A DNA stretch of 64,000 nucleotides from contig JAAXTM010000002.1 in assembly GCA_013336525.1 (NCBI GenBank), forward strand, positions 434,001 through 498,000, read 5' to 3'. Position numbers and translations under genes: made by a program. The notes beneath the pieces were generated by a model. It saw only the letters and a list, made by a program, of their open reading frames with translations. It had not been told where the DNA came from and searched no databases. This DNA is from Geobacteraceae bacterium (GTDB lineage Bacteria > Desulfobacterota > Desulfuromonadia > Geobacterales > Pseudopelobacteraceae). Shown one piece after another: positions 20,614-30,087 of this stretch. Within the stretch, counting starts at the first letter, position 1. Every line of letters starts with the position of its first letter.

Positions 20614-21414
20614 CTACCAGATGATGCTGTGCTCCATAGCCAAAAACGTAAATAACACAACAATGAAACCAAAAATTGAAAGGATCGCAGCACGCTTTCC
20701 TCGCCAGCCGATAGTAAGGCGACCGTGGAGAAGCGCCGCATAGATAAACCAGATAATCAGCGACCAGGTCTGCTTGTGGTCCCAGACCCAGTAGCTACCC
20801 ATGGCCTGTTCAGACCAAATCGCACCGGAAATAATGGCAACTGTTAAAAGAGGAAAGCCTACGGTCAGGCAGCGATAACTGATCTCGTCCATTGTTTCCA
20901 GTGAAGGAAGTTTCTGAAATAGTGCACCAAAATGCTTCGTCTTGAGAAAGCGGCGCTGGATAAGGTACATAACATCAACACCAGCAGCGATTGTGAAGGA
21001 GGCATAGCTGATAAATGCCAGCGAAGCGTGGAACCAGAACCAGTTACTCTGCAGAATTGGGGGGAGCTGGCGCACCCCGGCATGCAAAGAGCTTGATGCA
21101 ATCAGCATTAAAAGTGCGATGGGAACAACAAAAGAACCAAGTGTTGTTACCTTGTATTTGCGCTCGAAAAAAATAAAGCCGCCTACAACCGCAAGACTGA
21201 AAAATGACAGTGATTCCTGCATATTGGTAAGCGGCAGATATTTTATCATACTGGCCAGATGAATTGTCGAAAGAAGATGTGCCGTGAAGCCCAATTTCAA
21301 GAGCCGACTGGCCCAGAGGGTTAGCGCCGGCGACGTACGCAGCAGACAGGCAAGATATGCAGCGGTAGCGCAACCATATAAAGTAACTGTCAGAATAAAA
21401 AACATGTGAGTCAT
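20614..21414 (-). CDS. CcsA/HemX-like cytochrome c assembly membrane protein
   Basis: 266 residues with about eight hydrophobic helices. The C-terminal segment GSYWVWDHKQTWSLIIWF is the tryptophan-rich haem-handling signature of the CcsA/CcsB family (system II cytochrome c maturation). Its ATG overlaps the stop of the upstream precorrin-2 dehydrogenase gene (ATGA). Its place just before hemA resembles HemX of other bacteria, which moderates HemA levels. I cannot decide between a haem-transport and a HemX-type role from the sequence alone. Confidence 0.88.
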   Translation of the reverse strand: MTHMFFILTVTLYGCATAAYLACLLRTSPALTLWASRLLKLGFTAHLLSTIHLASMIKYLPLTNMQESLSFFSLAVVGGFIFFERKYKVTTLGSFVVPIALLMLIASSSLHAGVRQLPPILQSNWFWFHASLAFISYASFTIAAGVDVMYLIQRRFLKTKHFGALFQKLPSLETMDEISYRCLTVGFPLLTVAIISGAIWSEQAMGSYWVWDHKQTWSLIIWFIYAALLHGRLTIGWRGKRAAILSIFGFIVVLFTFLAMEHSIIW

Positions 21415-22007
21415 AGTATTGATTCCTTGCGTTCAGTGGTTTCTGAGAGTAAACGCCTGGCAAGTGAGCGTAAAACCCGTGTATTGTATGTACTGGAATG
21501 CCCATTCGTCAATAGCTTTTCTCGTTCTGCTGCCAACTGATTAAGGATAACTCCAAATTCATCACTGATATGTTCAGCAATACTGTCCCGGACATCAACT
21601 GCAAACGTTGGGCAGCGACCACCGGTTGAAACGGCTATGACCAGATTGTCGCGCTGCAGCACAGCCGGAAAAGTGCAGTCCCCAGCCACAGGATTGTCGG
21701 CAACTGCAACGAGAATATTCCGTTTATGTGCATCTGAGGAAATCTGTTCGTTTACCAAGGGGTTGTCGGTTGCAGCGATCACCAGAAAAGCATTATCCAG
21801 GTCTGTTATGGCATAGTTACCTATCCTTAAAGAGCAAGCGCCCGAATCTTTCAGAGCAGCAATTTCAGAGCAAACAGCTATGGCCACCACCCTGACGGAA
21901 GCACCAGCAGCCAGCAAAGTCTTCAGCTTGCGGAGGGCAACGGCTCCGCCGCCGACGATAACCACCAACTTGCCCTCCATTCGTATGTTCATTGCCAGTG
22001 CTGGCAT
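21411..22007 (-). CDS. precorrin-2 dehydrogenase / sirohydrochlorin ferrochelatase (Met8/CysG-N type)
   Basis: About 198 residues. It opens with a Rossmann motif (LVVIVGGGAVALRKLKTLL) that binds NAD, followed by the typical Met8 middle segment NILVAVADNPVAGDCTFPA. It oxidises precorrin-2 and may insert iron to give sirohaem. The start is the ATG at 22007 with GGAGG seven bases upstream; an in-frame start at 22058 lacks a ribosome site. It is the first gene of the tetrapyrrole operon, which supplies both sirohaem and haem. Confidence 0.92.
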   Translation of the reverse strand: MPALAMNIRMEGKLVVIVGGGAVALRKLKTLLAAGASVRVVAIAVCSEIAALKDSGACSLRIGNYAITDLDNAFLVIAATDNPLVNEQISSDAHKRNILVAVADNPVAGDCTFPAVLQRDNLVIAVSTGGRCPTFAVDVRDSIAEHISDEFGVILNQLAAEREKLLTNGHSSTYNTRVLRSLARRLLSETTERKESIL

Positions 22008-22163
22008 GTTTATCCCTCCGTGGGGCGTCATCATACTCCCCTCTTGCCAGCTTTTCAACGTTATGAACGCGCGATATTTGGCGGACAGAGTTTGCTCTTG
22101 ATTTTTTCAGCGTCTGGTATATGATTCCCGGAAAGTTATCATGCACTCAAAGGAGAACTACAG

Positions 22164-22493
22164 ATGGCCAGTGAAAACGTTATCGCATTTACAGATGCAA
22201 ATTTTGACCGTGATGTGTTGCAGTCAGACATTCCGGTTCTTGTTGATTTTTGGGCTACCTGGTGTGCACCTTGTAAGGCCATTGCACCCCTTATTGATAC
22301 AATCGCCGATGAATATGCCGGAAAAGTCAAAGTAGGAAAGGTCAACGTTGATGAAAATCAGGCGACTCCGGGCAAATTCGGCGTGCGTGGCATCCCCACA
22401 ATAATTCTGTTCAAGAATGGCGTAGTGCTCGATCAGGTTGTTGGTGCTGTACCTAAATCGCAGCTTGATGCACTGATCGCCAAAGCGCTTTAG
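22164..22493 (+). CDS. trxA: thioredoxin
   Basis: 109-residue cytosolic disulfide reductase with the WCAPCK active site (about residues 32-37) and the cis-Pro segment GIPT. A clear AAAGGAGA precedes the ATG. It is divergent from the tetrapyrrole operon, followed 16 bases later by a secreted thioredoxin-fold gene, and probably co-transcribed with it. Unlike the selenocysteine form at 39101, both active-site cysteines are present. Confidence 0.96.
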   Translation: MASENVIAFTDANFDRDVLQSDIPVLVDFWATWCAPCKAIAPLIDTIADEYAGKVKVGKVNVDENQATPGKFGVRGIPTIILFKNGVVLDQVVGAVPKSQLDALIAKAL

Positions 22494-22509
22494 GCCAGCA
22501 GAAGCAATT

Positions 22510-23028
22510 TTGACGGCTGTATTTCCCTTCGTAAGAATTCTTTTGTTCATTATAGCCGCATCATTCCTGACCGTACCCGGTCCGGTTGATGCGGCTCCTC
22601 GACCAGGGCAGACCACTCCGAATTTCAAAGTAACCTCTACAGCAGGACAGACGATATCTCAGGAAAATTACCGTGGCCATGTACTGGTAATTGATTTTTT
22701 TGCTACGTGGTGCCTGCCATGCCGCCAGTCGATCCCGCATCTGGTTGAAATGAATCGCAAGTATGGCAAGCAGGGTCTGGAAATTCTGGGACTTAGTATG
22801 GATGAGGATGGGGAGCGGGCAGTAAAAGCATTTGCCGATGAGTTCCGGGTGAATTACCCACTTGCATTGGCAAGAGATTCAGTCACGGTTGAGTTTGGCG
22901 TCCGTTCAATACCGGTCATGTATCTGATCGATAAGAAAGGGAAGATCGAAAAGATTTACCGTGGTTATTCCAGTGAAATTGCCCGTTCAATGGAACAGTC
23001 GATCAAACGTCTGTTGGCTGAGAAGTAA
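22510..23028 (+). CDS. exported TlpA/ResA-like thiol-disulfide oxidoreductase
   Basis: 172 residues. A hydrophobic leader (about residues 6-28, ending VDAA) is followed by an AhpC/TSA-Redoxin fold with WCLPCR at about residues 66-71 and the cis-Pro SIPVMYLID. Proteins of this type keep periplasmic thiols reduced, for example apocytochrome c CXXCH cysteines. That fits a cytochrome-rich host, and the CcsA-like gene lies nearby. The start appears to be a TTG with a poor ribosome site, so coupling to trxA is likely. Confidence 0.88.
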   Translation: MTAVFPFVRILLFIIAASFLTVPGPVDAAPRPGQTTPNFKVTSTAGQTISQENYRGHVLVIDFFATWCLPCRQSIPHLVEMNRKYGKQGLEILGLSMDEDGERAVKAFADEFRVNYPLALARDSVTVEFGVRSIPVMYLIDKKGKIEKIYRGYSSEIARSMEQSIKRLLAEK

Positions 23029-23094
23029 ATCCCTTAGTAAGTTAGAAGTGATTTTCTGAACTTTTATGGGCATAAAATAACTTCGTTAACGCAC

Positions 23095-23850
23095 TTATTC
23101 CTGTTTATCAAGGTCGGGATAAACCACCTGCATAAGACATAAACCACAAGCCGGGGCGGTACTGCCGGCCTCTTTTCTATCCCCCCTCTGCAGCAGCCCG
23201 TCTATATCAGCTGGTGTAAAGCGACCTTTTCCGACATCAACAAGTGTGCCGACCATCACCCGCACCATATTTTTTAAAAAACCACCACCGATAACATCAA
23301 TGGTAATACGGGAGTCATTACGGATTATCTCAACCGAATCTATCCGCCTGACGGTGGTCTTGGCGACACAATTAGAAGCGCGGAATGCAGCAAAATCGTG
23401 GCTGCCTACAAACCGGGATGCTGCTTCTGCCATTGCAGCAAGATCAAGTGGTTCCCGGACCTGCCAGCTGTACAAACGGTCCAGCGGTGAACGGACGGAA
23501 GAATTGATGATGGTATAACGATACTGTTTGGCATGTGCCATAGTAATCGGCTTGAAGCCATCCGGCACAAGGCGGGCACTCTGGACAGCAATATCCGGTG
23601 GGAGAAAGCGGTTTGTTCCCTCCACAAAAGCCTGCAATGGAAGGTTCTGACTTGTACTGAAGGAGGCAGCCATGGCACGGGCATGAACCCCGGCATCTGT
23701 CCTTCCTGAGGAGCGCACTTGTACACGCTCTTTCAGTAATTGTTCAAGGGCTTCCTCAACAACCTGCTGCACAGCCAAGCCGTTTGGCTGCACCTGCCAG
23801 CCGGAATAGTTTGTGCCGTCATAGGCAATTGTTAAAAATACTGTTGGCAA
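23095..23850 (-). CDS. truA: tRNA pseudouridine(38-40) synthase
   Basis: Isomerises uridines 38-40 of the tRNA anticodon arm. 251 residues, normal size. The catalytic Asp lies in RSSGRTDAGVHARAMAA (about residues 46-62). It starts one base after the hslO stop, so the two are translated together. Confidence 0.95.
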   Translation of the reverse strand: MPTVFLTIAYDGTNYSGWQVQPNGLAVQQVVEEALEQLLKERVQVRSSGRTDAGVHARAMAASFSTSQNLPLQAFVEGTNRFLPPDIAVQSARLVPDGFKPITMAHAKQYRYTIINSSVRSPLDRLYSWQVREPLDLAAMAEAASRFVGSHDFAAFRASNCVAKTTVRRIDSVEIIRNDSRITIDVIGGGFLKNMVRVMVGTLVDVGKGRFTPADIDGLLQRGDRKEAGSTAPACGLCLMQVVYPDLDKQE

Positions 23851-23851
23851 A

Positions 23852-24742
23852 CTAATCCCCGGAGCGCTCTGAAGCTTGTTTGATCAAATTGTCCAGCTCA
23901 GCTCCATCAAGATGATATTCTTTGCGACAGAATTCGCAAATTACTTCCGCGCCGCTCTCCTTAGTCCGCATATCTCTTAACTCTTCAGCCCCCAGAGTAA
24001 TAAGAGCCCGCTCGACTTTTTCCTGTCCACATCCACAGCGGAAAAAGATGTCATGAGATTCAAGCACCGTATATGGTATGTCTCCAAAAAGATCCTGTAT
24101 GATCCTTTCTGCGCCCCCATCTTCAAGCAGTCCTGATAGTGCGGGAAGTTCTGCTATCCGCGCCATGATCTTTCCGATTTCACCATCGTCTGCCTTTGGT
24201 AACGCTTGAACAAGAAAACCACAGCATGTAGCAACCAACCCGTCATCAGCCAGAGTCGCTCCCAACCCCACAGCAGAAGGGGTCTGCTCGGAGTCGGTCA
24301 GATAATAAGCCAGATCTTCACCAACCTCACTGCTTACGAGCTGCACAACACCCTGATACGGATGCCCTCCAAAGCCAAGGTCCTTGGACACGGTCAGAAA
24401 ACCGGCCCTGCCGATCAGTCCGGCTACGTCCCACTTCTCATTAATCACTTCGAGATCGGCGGCCGGATTTCCGACACAACCGCGGACGGCCCCATCGCTA
24501 TCAGCCTCAATGATCATCTTACGAAGCGGACCATTCCCCTCAAACTTGAGAGCAGTCCGCTGTCCGTCCTTGAGAAGAGCACCCATCAAAGCGCCACCAG
24601 CCAACCCACGAGAAAGAGCGATACTTGCCGTGGCTGATGCCTGTTGAAGTGTGCAGATTTCGCGAGCAAGATTGCTGGCATTGCAGACAAGAATCCTGAT
24701 CCCGCCTGACAGACATAAAGCACGAACGACCTGATCAGCCAT
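23852..24742 (-). CDS. hslO: Hsp33 redox-regulated chaperonin
   Basis: Holdase chaperone activated by oxidation of a zinc-cysteine switch. 296 residues, standard. The C-terminal zinc site is present as CGCG (about residue 238) and CEFC (about residue 270). Start ATG has GAGGT nine bases upstream. It is the first gene of hslO-truA. Confidence 0.95.
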   Translation of the reverse strand: MADQVVRALCLSGGIRILVCNASNLAREICTLQQASATASIALSRGLAGGALMGALLKDGQRTALKFEGNGPLRKMIIEADSDGAVRGCVGNPAADLEVINEKWDVAGLIGRAGFLTVSKDLGFGGHPYQGVVQLVSSEVGEDLAYYLTDSEQTPSAVGLGATLADDGLVATCCGFLVQALPKADDGEIGKIMARIAELPALSGLLEDGGAERIIQDLFGDIPYTVLESHDIFFRCGCGQEKVERALITLGAEELRDMRTKESGAEVICEFCRKEYHLDGAELDNLIKQASERSGD

Positions 24743-24812
24743 ATTTGTTAGACCTCGTTATATTTTTTTGCGGAAGAATCATGAAATCGCATTGTACTAC
24801 TGTTGCAGACAC

Positions 24813-24846
24813 AAAAAAAGCCGCATCTTTCGATGCGGCTTTTTTA
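24813..24846. terminator. bidirectional-looking hairpin upstream of hslO, downstream of the Ala/Lys-rich gene
   Basis: GCCGCATC pairs with GATGCGGC around TTTC, flanked by an A-run on one side and a T-run on the other. It ends the minus-strand small gene at 24867-25100, separating it from hslO. Confidence 0.85.
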
Positions 24847-24866
24847 AGCGTTCGCTGAAAAGCGAA

Positions 24867-25100
24867 TTACTTTGCAGCAGGAGCAGCAGGAGCAGCTGCG
24901 TCTTTTTTCTCTTCTACTTTTTTAACAGCTTTTTTTGCTTTTTTAGCTTTTTTTGCAGGCTTTGCAGCAGCAGCATCAGCAGCAGGAGCAGCAGCAGGAG
25001 CAGCAGGAGCAGCAGGCTTTGCAGCTTCGCTAGCGAAAACAACTGCGGAGAAGGAAACAGCTACGAGGGCGGCTACGATTGTGGACAGAACTTTTTTCAT
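24867..25100 (-). CDS. small exported Ala/Pro/Lys-rich protein
   Basis: 77 residues from the ATG at 25100, which has an excellent GGAGGT seven bases upstream. A Sec signal peptide (MKKVLSTIVAALVAVSF, cleavage near FAS-EA) leads into a low-complexity mature part of AAP repeats around a central Lys-rich stretch (KPAKKAKKAKKAVKK). No enzyme motif is visible. Such highly basic, disordered secreted peptides could bind polyanions or outer-membrane components; this is conjecture. The good ribosome site and own terminator support a real gene. Confidence 0.75.
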   Translation of the reverse strand: MKKVLSTIVAALVAVSFSAVVFASEAAKPAAPAAPAAAPAADAAAAKPAKKAKKAKKAVKKVEEKKDAAAPAAPAAK

Positions 25101-25304
25101 TTGTACTACCTCCAAAGGGAATGTGTTTGATTTATGTTATTGCAGAGTGCGTGCCAAAAAGTGCCTATTACATAAATACCTATTTTTCAACGTTTTATTT
25201 GTGTGGTGGATTGAACAGAGCCTAACAGCAGCTACCTCATACACAACATTCAACACCTTATATGCGGTAAACTTGCGATTTTCTATACCAAAAGTCGCCC
25301 ACGG

Positions 25305-26309
25305 TTACCGATAATACTGACGATACCAACCAACAAACCCTGCAATACCGTCTTCGATACTCGTGTCAGGCTTGAATCCGACTGCTGCAGCCAAGTCAGC
25401 AACATCGGCGTATGTAACGAGCACTTCACCTGGTTGCATCGGGAGAAGATTTTTTTCTGCTTTTTTACCAAGGCACTCCTCCAGCACCTCAATAAAACGT
25501 CCCAGCTCAACCGGACTATGGTTACCGATGTTATAAACGCGATAAGGAGATGAGCTTGTTGCCAGGCCGGGATTCTCGGCATCCCATAAGGGGTCTGACT
25601 TCGGGATATGGTCTATCACCCGCACAACACCCTCGATAATATCATCAATGTAGGTGAAGTCGCGCTGCATTCTTCCAAAGTTGAACACGTCTATTGGCCG
25701 CCCTTCCAAGATGGCTTTAGTAAAGGAGAAATAGGCCATATCCGGGCGGCCCCACGGTCCATAAACGGTAAAGAAACGCAAACCGGTGACCGGGATGCCA
25801 AAGAGGTGCGCGTAGGTATGGGCCATGAGTTCGTTAGATTTTTTGGTCGCTGCATAGAGGGATACCGGGTGGTCAACAGAATGGTGCTCTGAAAACGGCA
25901 CTTTAGCATTGGCACCGTACACAGAACTTGACGACGCATAAACCAGATGCTTGACCTTTGTATTGCGGCACCCCTCAAGAACATTCAGAAAACCGCAAAT
26001 ATTGCTGTCGATGTAGACGTGAGGATTCAGGAGCGAATAGCGTACTCCCGCCTGAGCGGCAAGGTTGATAACGTAGTCAAACTGTCCATCCTGAAAAAGA
26101 TGTTCGACAACTGTTCGGTCTTCCAATCCACCCCGAACAAAAGCAAAGCTGTCCAACCCATCCAGAATTTTCAGGCGATCCTCTTTTAGTGAGACATCGT
26201 AATAGTCATTCAAGTTGTCAAATCCGGTAACCTGATGACCGAGTCGCACTAAACGCTGTACAAGGTGAAAACCAATAAATCCGGCAGCTCCGGTAACAAG
26301 TATTTTCAT
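25305..26309 (-). CDS. NAD-dependent sugar-nucleotide epimerase (UDP-glucuronate 4-epimerase-like)
   Basis: 334-residue extended short-chain dehydrogenase. It starts with the NAD motif KILVTGAAGFIGFHL and has the catalytic YxxxK (SLYAATKKSNE) and the FFTVYGPWGRPDMA segment typical of UDP-glucuronate/UDP-galacturonate 4-epimerases. It would supply an activated uronic acid for surface polysaccharide. Start ATG has GGAGG five bases upstream and overlaps the end of the comM remnant (ATGA). No glycosyltransferases are next to it. Confidence 0.88.
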   Translation of the reverse strand: MKILVTGAAGFIGFHLVQRLVRLGHQVTGFDNLNDYYDVSLKEDRLKILDGLDSFAFVRGGLEDRTVVEHLFQDGQFDYVINLAAQAGVRYSLLNPHVYIDSNICGFLNVLEGCRNTKVKHLVYASSSSVYGANAKVPFSEHHSVDHPVSLYAATKKSNELMAHTYAHLFGIPVTGLRFFTVYGPWGRPDMAYFSFTKAILEGRPIDVFNFGRMQRDFTYIDDIIEGVVRVIDHIPKSDPLWDAENPGLATSSSPYRVYNIGNHSPVELGRFIEVLEECLGKKAEKNLLPMQPGEVLVTYADVADLAAAVGFKPDTSIEDGIAGFVGWYRQYYR

Positions 26310-26785
26310 GTGGTCCTCCGGTCCAGACTGCGATACTGAATCGCCTCGGCAATATGCTGTTCATGAATGGAATCACTCCCCTCCAAATCGGCAATCGTGC
26401 GGGCTACCTTGAGGATGCGGGTATAGGTTCGCGCCGAGAAACCGAGGCGATCGGTTACCAACTCCAGCATCCGGTTTCCACTGGCGTCCAGTTCACAGTA
26501 TTTCTTGATAAAACGTGGGGTCATCTGGGCGTTGCAGTGGATTTTAGTTCCTTTGTAGCGTTCCAGCTGGATTTCTCGCGACCGCTCCACACGCTTGGCG
26601 ATGGCAGCAGAACTTTCCGCTTCACCACGGTCGGCCAGGTCGCGGTATTTGACCGCCGGTACTTCAATGTGGATGTCAATGCGATCCAGGAGCGGCCCGG
26701 AGATGCGGGAACGGTAACGATGGATGGCAACCGGGGTGCAGGTGCAGGGATGGGTCGGATCAGAAAGATAGCCGCAAGGGCAGGG
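26306..26785 (-). pseudogene. comM: C-terminal remnant of comM (YifB, Mg-chelatase-like AAA+ ATPase)
   Basis: About 160 codons match the C-terminal third of ComM/YifB: PCPCGYLSDPTHPCTC, then SGPLLDRIDIHIEVPA, then the Mg-chelatase C-terminal domain to RSLDRRTT. The N-terminal two thirds with the Walker motifs is absent. The homology stops abruptly at the PCPCGY motif (near 26785), where the helix-turn-helix element begins. ComM is a helicase that promotes branch migration during natural transformation, so this copy cannot work. Confidence 0.85.
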
Positions 26786-26787
26786 GT

Positions 26788-27273
26788 GTGTGCACCTTTC
26801 TCTACTATTCTGACTCAAAACGGCACTCGTTCTCAATTCAAATTCCCCTCGAAAAACAGCAACTTCCCGGTTATCCTGAATTTCCCATCACAGTCGGTGA
26901 ACACATTCGCAAACGACGCATGGATCTTGGCCTCCTCCAGAGTGAAGTTGCCAAGATCATCGGCGTTACTGAGTCTTCAGTATGGAACTGGGAGCACGGC
27001 ACTGAACCTGAACTGCAGTATAACCCCAAAATCATCGAATTTCTAGGGTACGTTCCGTTCGACTGCCCGGATGACACAGTGGGGCGGCTTGCGTGGTACA
27101 AACGGGTAAATGGGATGAATCTGGAATATCTGGGTGAAGCAATGGGCCGAGATCCAGAACAACTGTCAGACTGGTTAAGTGGGCGGCATCGTCCGTTCCG
27201 GAAGAACCGGGGGAAGATCGAACTGTTTTTGGAAGAGCAGGGAATATTCCTTCCGACAAAGAAGATTTCGTGA
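26788..27273 (+). CDS. repeated helix-turn-helix protein, copy 1
   Basis: 161 residues if read from the GTG at 26788. The start is uncertain because no good ribosome site is seen. Residues 30-95 contain an XRE-type helix-turn-helix (ITVGEHIRKRRMDLGLLQSE, then VAKIIGVTESSVWNWEHG). Residues 100-155 look like a second, weaker helix-turn-helix unit (LGEAMGRDPEQLSDWLSGRH). Near-identical first halves occur at 31179 and 55738, and a tail fragment at 39544. Copies differ mainly at synonymous sites, so the frame is probably translated. It abuts the comM break. Function unknown; DNA binding is likely. Confidence 0.7.
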   Translation: MCTFLYYSDSKRHSFSIQIPLEKQQLPGYPEFPITVGEHIRKRRMDLGLLQSEVAKIIGVTESSVWNWEHGTEPELQYNPKIIEFLGYVPFDCPDDTVGRLAWYKRVNGMNLEYLGEAMGRDPEQLSDWLSGRHRPFRKNRGKIELFLEEQGIFLPTKKIS

Positions 27274-28278
27274 ATTGTTTCCTCCGTAAAAGGAAGCAAC
27301 AGTTCCGTGTTCACACTTGCAATTGATATTTTGAACCCTCCAATCGGTATCGATATCGACCCCTGTTATATTAAGACGGGGTGTGCCTGACGACAAAACT
27401 GCAAATGCTGATCCGCCATCTCCTGACACTACCCCGCCAAAAATAAAATATTTTCATCTTGCTCATTGACAGGGGTTTATTCCTTGTTACATTAAACTTT
27501 TCTTCTACAGTTGCTGCCTAATTTTGGCTAAAACTGTTTTGTAACTAATTGATTTTACTTTGTCGTTCTTTTAAAAAACCGGAAAAAGTCGAAAAGTGTG
27601 GTGTCCAAACAGTTCAGACAATGCCTGATGGTGTAGCAAAGGAAAATAACACGTAAAGCATTGGAAAATAAATTGTCCGTTTAAACGATTATGGCGAGGT
27701 GTACACACCAACGGTTCCCGCCCGCATCACTCGTTCGAGCAAAACATCCTTATGCCCTTGGCATCAGACCTCTTCATCTTAGTGCATGTAATTACAATGC
27801 GGGATATTAAGGACAGTATCTCGACACGACAAGAAAATATCGACCACAGCCCGGTTACGGGACTGACGTAAAGAAATTTCCCATCGATATCATGCAACCC
27901 CAGCCGTGATCGGCATTGCCCCTCAGTGGACGTGGCCGGCGGACCCTCAGTCTCAGGTCAGAAACATACTGTCTTGCGATGTTGAGCTGAGTCCAGATAA
28001 CAGCTGACCCTAAGACACGGAGGATTTTTCAATAACGCCTGGGGTTGGAACTGGGTGGTCCTGCTACTGATTGGCGTAGTCGGGATTGCGATCACGCGCC
28101 TTGCGGTGCTGGCTCTGGGAGGCAGGGTCTGCAACAGTCTTTTGGATACAGACAGAATGTGAAAAAAGGCTTTAGGGCTTGAGGTAACCCGAAGCGGACA
28201 GCTCTGTGGGCAAGATTAATATTTGCCTCAGCGCTGGAAAAGAAGCTGTTATTGTTTTCGGTTCGTAAGCTGTCCCAA
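27274..28278. other. gene-poor decayed stretch
   Basis: About 1 kb with no convincing complete gene on either strand. On the plus strand, 28024-28161 reads as a 40-odd residue hydrophobic peptide (FNNAWGWNWVVLLLIGVVGI, continuing to a stop), but no start codon with a ribosome site was found. It may be the end of a lost membrane protein or a very small membrane peptide. The rest shows no repeats, tRNA or clear promoter. Confidence 0.4.
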
Positions 28279-28545
28279 TTATCTCAATTGACTGTCCTTG
28301 CTGCCGCGCCGGTTGTAGAGACTGAAGGTTGTCTGTTGTTTTTCGGCCTCAGCCTGGCATCCAACACAGAGCCTCACCCCGGAGATTGCCTTGCGACGCG
28401 CTTCCGGGATTGCAGTTTGGCACTCCTCGCAATGAGTCAAGCTATCACCGGTTGGCATCCGGCTACGAACCTGCCCTATGGCATCTTCCACGCTAGCGTC
28501 AATTTGATCTTGAACCGCCCCATCTCGGGACCAACCAACGGCCAT
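28279..28545 (-). CDS. DksA/TraR-family zinc-finger protein (YbiI-like)
   Basis: 88 residues from the ATG at 28545 (AGGAG six bases upstream). The frame is open 51 bases further, but this start gives a close match in length and layout to E. coli YbiI. The zinc site is CEEC (about residue 39) and CVGC (about 60), with PEARRKAI between, and the protein ends YNRRGSKDSQLR as YbiI does. Family members bind RNA polymerase, but short YbiI-type members have no settled role. It stands alone beside decayed DNA. Confidence 0.85.
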   Translation of the reverse strand: MAVGWSRDGAVQDQIDASVEDAIGQVRSRMPTGDSLTHCEECQTAIPEARRKAISGVRLCVGCQAEAEKQQTTFSLYNRRGSKDSQLR

Positions 28546-28665
28546 GATTCGCTCCTGTTCAACCAAGGTGTCAGACTCTGAAGTTTTTTTATCCAACTAC
28601 TCCAGTGTTTTCATTTTCACCGGCAGGTCGAAAGTGTTCGATAATACCGTATCGATTTAATAGAG

Positions 28666-28706
28666 GGGGCGGGTCTGTTTCACGCATGAACGACCCGCCC
28701 CTTTTT
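28666..28706. terminator. hairpin downstream of alcohol dehydrogenase
   Basis: GGGGCGGGTC at 28666-28675 pairs with GACCCGCCCC at 28692-28701. A T-run follows on the plus strand; on the minus strand, where the dehydrogenase ends 31 bases away, the tract is weaker. It is a probable 3' end for the dehydrogenase transcript. Confidence 0.6.
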
Positions 28707-28736
28707 CTTCAATGATCCGTGTAACTTTGCTGATTA

Positions 28737-29888
28737 TTAGAGATCGACTACCTCGCCGTTAAAGCAACGCTCGAATATTATTTTCATCTCTTCCGCAGTC
28801 GGTTGGCGAGGGTTAGTGCCGGTACAGGGATCGTCCATGGCATTCTGAACCATGGTGTCCAGCTTTTCTTCCCAGACCTTCGGGTCAATGCCATAGGACT
28901 TGAAGCTATCTTCAATCCCCACACTCTGGCGGAGACGCTCAATCTCCAGGGCAAAATCCTCGACAGTCTTTTTACCGAGAGCCTGGGCCAAAAGCTGGTA
29001 TTTGTCTGTGTCAAGACTATTGAAGCGAATCACGTTTGGCATCAGGATGGCGTTGGCGCGACCATGGGGAACACCGAACATGCCGCCAATCTGATGGGCA
29101 ATCGAATGGACGATCCCGAGAATTGCATTGGAAAAGGCCATCCCACCCATGTTGGAGGCGTCGTGCATGGCCTGGCGAGCCTCAAGGTTGTTGCCGTCTG
29201 CATAAGCACGGGGGAGGTTTTCGAAAACCAACCGGACCGAATCCAAGGCAAGCGCATCGGTATATGGGCTGGCCAATGCTGCGACGAAGGCCTCTACGTC
29301 ATGAGACAGTGCGTCCATGCCGGTGTCGGCGGTAACGTTGGGAGGCATGCTCTTGGCCAATTCCCCGTCCACGATGGCGATGTCGGGGGTAAGCTCATAG
29401 GAGACAATCGGATATTTAATCCCTTTGCAAGTGTCAGTGATTATTGTAGCGCAGGTTGCTTCGGTGCCTGTCCCGCTGGTGGAAGGTATCGCGACAAAGC
29501 GTGCCTTATTGCGCAGTGGTTTTATTGTAAATGGCTTGATGATTTCCTCAAAAGTTGCTTCGGGATATTCGTAAAAAACCCACATGGCTTTAGCTGCGTC
29601 AATGGCCGAACATCCCCCCAGACCAATTATGAGATCAGGGTTCTCACGATTAAAAAACTCCACCCCTCTCAATACTGTTTCTACTGAAGGATCCGCTTCA
29701 ACACCTTCGAAAACAGCAGAATCGATACCAGCCTCCCTTAATAAGCTGACGGTCTTGTCCAGGAACCCGAATTTCTTCATTGAACCGCTACCTGTAACAA
29801 TAACCGCTTTACGGCCTTCAACCGTTTTCAGGTTTTCCAAAGAGCCAAGCCCGTGATACGTTTTCCGTGGAATGATGAATGCTGACAT
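28737..29888 (-). CDS. iron-containing alcohol dehydrogenase
   Basis: 383 residues from the ATG at 29888 (AAGGAG seven bases upstream). The group III iron-dependent dehydrogenase fold is shown by GLGGCSAIDAAKAM (NAD loop), STSGTGTEAT, and the metal site SIAHQIGGMFGVPHGRANAI. It would interconvert an alcohol and an aldehyde with NAD(P). The substrate cannot be read. It is transcribed divergently from an AraC-type regulator, which is a probable controller. Confidence 0.93.
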   Translation of the reverse strand: MSAFIIPRKTYHGLGSLENLKTVEGRKAVIVTGSGSMKKFGFLDKTVSLLREAGIDSAVFEGVEADPSVETVLRGVEFFNRENPDLIIGLGGCSAIDAAKAMWVFYEYPEATFEEIIKPFTIKPLRNKARFVAIPSTSGTGTEATCATIITDTCKGIKYPIVSYELTPDIAIVDGELAKSMPPNVTADTGMDALSHDVEAFVAALASPYTDALALDSVRLVFENLPRAYADGNNLEARQAMHDASNMGGMAFSNAILGIVHSIAHQIGGMFGVPHGRANAILMPNVIRFNSLDTDKYQLLAQALGKKTVEDFALEIERLRQSVGIEDSFKSYGIDPKVWEEKLDTMVQNAMDDPCTGTNPRQPTAEEMKIIFERCFNGEVVDL

Positions 29889-30087
29889 AATGTTTCTCCT
29901 TCTCTCGTTTTTTTGAACCAATTTATAGTCCGATAATATGCAGGATCTATTAATTGATCAATACACGTTTCTCTTGAAGTCTTGCCTAATTCTATTATAT
30001 AAAGTACGATACGATAATCAATATGCTAATTTATTGTTTCTTTATACGAAGTGTCGTAATACCGTGACTTACAAGGAGGGCTTGAAA

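Noticed and set aside
24880-25030. Short tandem-looking repeats suggestive of a CRISPR
   Set aside because: They are codon repeats of an Ala/Pro/Lys-rich protein; no spacers of constant size.
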